From RGIG3994 sp045589735 (GTDB lineage: Bacteria; Bacillota; Clostridia; Oscillospirales; CAG-272), in contig JAZNPQ010000122.1 in assembly GCA_045589735.1 (NCBI GenBank), positions 1-7,014 on the forward strand: 7,014 nucleotides of DNA, in the 5' to 3' direction. A program made the translations under genes and the position numbers. The notes beneath the pieces are model-generated. The model worked only from the letters and a program-made list of their open reading frames with translations, searched no databases and was not told the origin of the DNA. The number at the start of each line of letters is the position of its first letter. The first letter of the stretch is position 1. Of this stretch, positions 5,660 through 7,014 are shown piece after piece.

Positions 5660-6961
5660 TTAAGCTCGCGCGTATACTCCGCCGGGCATACTCTTTATAA
5701 GCCCCTGTATCTCAAGCAGCGTAAGCGACGCGATAATATCTCCTATGCTAAGTCCCTCTGCTTTTATTGCGTCTACCGTTACCGCCTCATACTCGGGGAG
5801 CGCGTCGTATACCGCCTTCAGCTTTGGGTCAAGTGTGTCGTACAGCTTTACCGTTTTGTCGTTTTTTCTGACCTCTGCCTTACTGACCTCTTCGACAGTC
5901 GGCTTCGGCTTTTCTGCCGTTTTCTTTTTTCTCGGCGCGATAACTCCGGGAATGTTTTCCTTCGACTCACCGACACCCTCGTGCGTTTCGGGAAGGATAT
6001 CAAGACTCTGTAATACCTCTGCGTCATACTCCGGCAAGCCGCTTCGAAGAACCGACATATCTATTTTATGGGAATATAGTGACTCGAACTCACCAAGAAT
6101 ATCCTTTGACTCAAGGACGGGGCGCGCGCCCTCGCGTATCAGCTCGTTCGTACCTCTTGAATTTGACGCACCGACGTTACCGGGAAGCGCAAAGATCTCT
6201 CTTCCCTGCACGAGCGCGTCCTTTGCGGTTATCATAGCTCCGCTGTTGATATCGGCTTCCACGACGAAGGTTGCCTGCGAAAGCCCACTGATTATACGGT
6301 TACGCTTCGGGAAGGTATAGCTCGCGCCTCGTACTCCGGGGGCGTACTCGCTTATGACCGTTCCGCGCTTTGTAAGCTCTTCGTATATCTTTTGGTGATT
6401 TTTGGGATAAACCACGTCGATACCCGTTCCGAGCACCGCCACGTGTGGCGCACCCTCGGCAAGTGCTGCCGCCGCCACTATACCGTCAACTCCGAGAGCC
6501 ATTCCGCTGACCGTCACAGCTCCCGCGCGCGACAGGTCGTTAGATATTCTGTACGTCGCTCGACAACCGTATTCACTGACCTTGCGCGTACCGACAATAC
6601 CGATACAAAGCTCTCCGTCTATATCGGGAAGCTTTCCCTTGACGTAAAGCACTGTCGGCGGGTCCTGTATCGCGCGAAGTCTTTGGGGATAGCTTGGGTC
6701 GTTTATGTGAATTATCGAAATGTCATTTTTCTCACAGATGCCGAGGGTCTCGGAATCGCGGTCTATCCGCTTGTCGCAAAGCTTTTGTATCACTCTTTCG
6801 CTCATAAAGCCCGAAAGACCGGCAAGCGTTTCACTGTCGGCGCAATACACGTCAAAAGCATCGTCAAAGCGGTCAAGCAGACCTACAATATATCTGCTCG
6901 CCACTCCAAGCTGCCTTGAAAGCCATATCCAATAAACGAGCCCCCTGTCAAGCTCTGTCAT
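5660..6961 (-). CDS. dprA: DNA processing protein DprA (Smf)
   Basis: DprA binds incoming single-stranded DNA in the cytoplasm and loads RecA onto it during natural transformation. It is widely kept in bacteria not known to be competent. The protein is 433 aa, longer than many homologues (about 290-380). A helical N-terminal region (1-70) precedes the Rossmann-like core (about 80-290), with YPQRLRAIQDPP (91-102), GIVGTRKVSEYG (121-132), VSGMALGVDG (151-160), AVLGTGIDVVYPKNH (175-189), FPKRNRIISGLS (217-228), SGAMITAKDAL (240-250) and GREIFALPGN followed by GTNELIREGA (270-279). A low-complexity, Lys/Glu-rich linker (about 325-370) leads to a C-terminal winged-helix (DML1-like) domain (about 375-430). 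The usual AH after the SGxAxGxD motif reads AA here. The start is supported by AAAGGGG 7 nt upstream. It is the first complete gene of the row. Confidence 0.96.
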   Translation of the reverse strand: MTELDRGLVYWIWLSRQLGVASRYIVGLLDRFDDAFDVYCADSETLAGLSGFMSERVIQKLCDKRIDRDSETLGICEKNDISIIHINDPSYPQRLRAIQDPPTVLYVKGKLPDIDGELCIGIVGTRKVSEYGCRATYRISNDLSRAGAVTVSGMALGVDGIVAAAALAEGAPHVAVLGTGIDVVYPKNHQKIYEELTKRGTVISEYAPGVRGASYTFPKRNRIISGLSQATFVVEADINSGAMITAKDALVQGREIFALPGNVGASNSRGTNELIREGARPVLESKDILGEFESLYSHKIDMSVLRSGLPEYDAEVLQSLDILPETHEGVGESKENIPGVIAPRKKKTAEKPKPTVEEVSKAEVRKNDKTVKLYDTLDPKLKAVYDALPEYEAVTVDAIKAEGLSIGDIIASLTLLEIQGLIKSMPGGVYARA

Positions 6962-6968
6962 AAGTCCA

Positions 6969-6975
6969 CCCCTTT
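6969..6975 (-). promoter_or_regulatory. dprA ribosome binding site
   Basis: AAAGGGG on the minus strand lies 7 nt before the dprA ATG. No convincing -10/-35 pair is visible in the short stretch upstream, so the operon promoter probably lies outside the window. Confidence 0.7.
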
Positions 6976-7014
6976 ATTTTGCGAGCTGTCTTTTCTGCTC
7001 CCAAAGAATGATAG
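6974..7014 (-). other. Probable 3' end of an upstream gene, frame unresolved
   Basis: All three minus-strand frames are open from the window edge. One (ending ILWEQKRQLAK) stops at TAA 6976-6974, leaving a 12-nt gap that contains the dprA SD. One stops at TGA 6960-6958, giving an ATGA overlap with dprA. One stops at TGA 6950-6948, inside dprA. The first fits the SD placement best, but a few codons do not identify the protein. Upstream of dprA, Firmicutes often carry comM/yifB-like, yraN or rnhB genes; none is recognised here. Confidence 0.35.

Noticed and set aside
244..6961. Defence system, CRISPR array, insertion sequence or prophage genes
   Set aside because: The entire span is filled by five well-recognised core genes with no repeats of array type, transposase motifs or phage proteins.

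Overview
The window holds five complete genes, all on the minus strand and packed head to tail. They read right to left as dprA, topA, trmFO, plsX, rnc, and a strong intrinsic terminator follows directly after rnc. The gene families, the Gram-positive type TrmFO (folate/FAD-dependent tRNA methylase), clear Shine-Dalgarno sites, moderate GC content and frequent ATA isoleucine codons point to a Firmicute. I infer a Clostridia member, possibly a gut Oscillospirales/Ruminococcaceae-like bacterium. The sequence alone does not fix the genus.

Right edge to left edge: bases 6962-7014 hold the dprA ribosome binding site and probably the last codons of an upstream gene whose frame cannot be settled. 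dprA (5660-6961) encodes the DNA-uptake/recombination mediator. After 21 nt comes topA (3350-5638), a type IA topoisomerase with four C-terminal zinc ribbons. Its stop codon overlaps the trmFO start (ATGA). trmFO (2022-3353) encodes the m5U54 tRNA methyltransferase. Seven nt later plsX (932-2014) encodes the acyl-phosphate synthase of phospholipid synthesis. Its last 35 nt overlap the start of rnc (244-966), which encodes RNase III. No internal promoter or terminator is evident between the genes, so a single transcript with translational coupling is the simplest reading.

The genes do not form one pathway. They are a housekeeping cluster covering DNA topology and uptake, tRNA modification, membrane lipid synthesis and RNA processing. 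Two departures from the common Firmicute layout stand out: no acpP between plsX and rnc, and no smc directly after rnc, where transcription is terminated instead.

The left 243 bases are intergenic apart from a possible gene end at the very edge. They contain the rnc terminator, then a composite inverted-repeat element (about 82-155) with a perfect 15-bp stem, a second GC-rich 8-bp stem, and an upstream arm able to compete for the first stem. This element, probably a dispersed genomic repeat, is the least explained part of the window. I found no evidence of a novel multi-gene system, CRISPR array, tRNA or rRNA gene, or insertion sequence.
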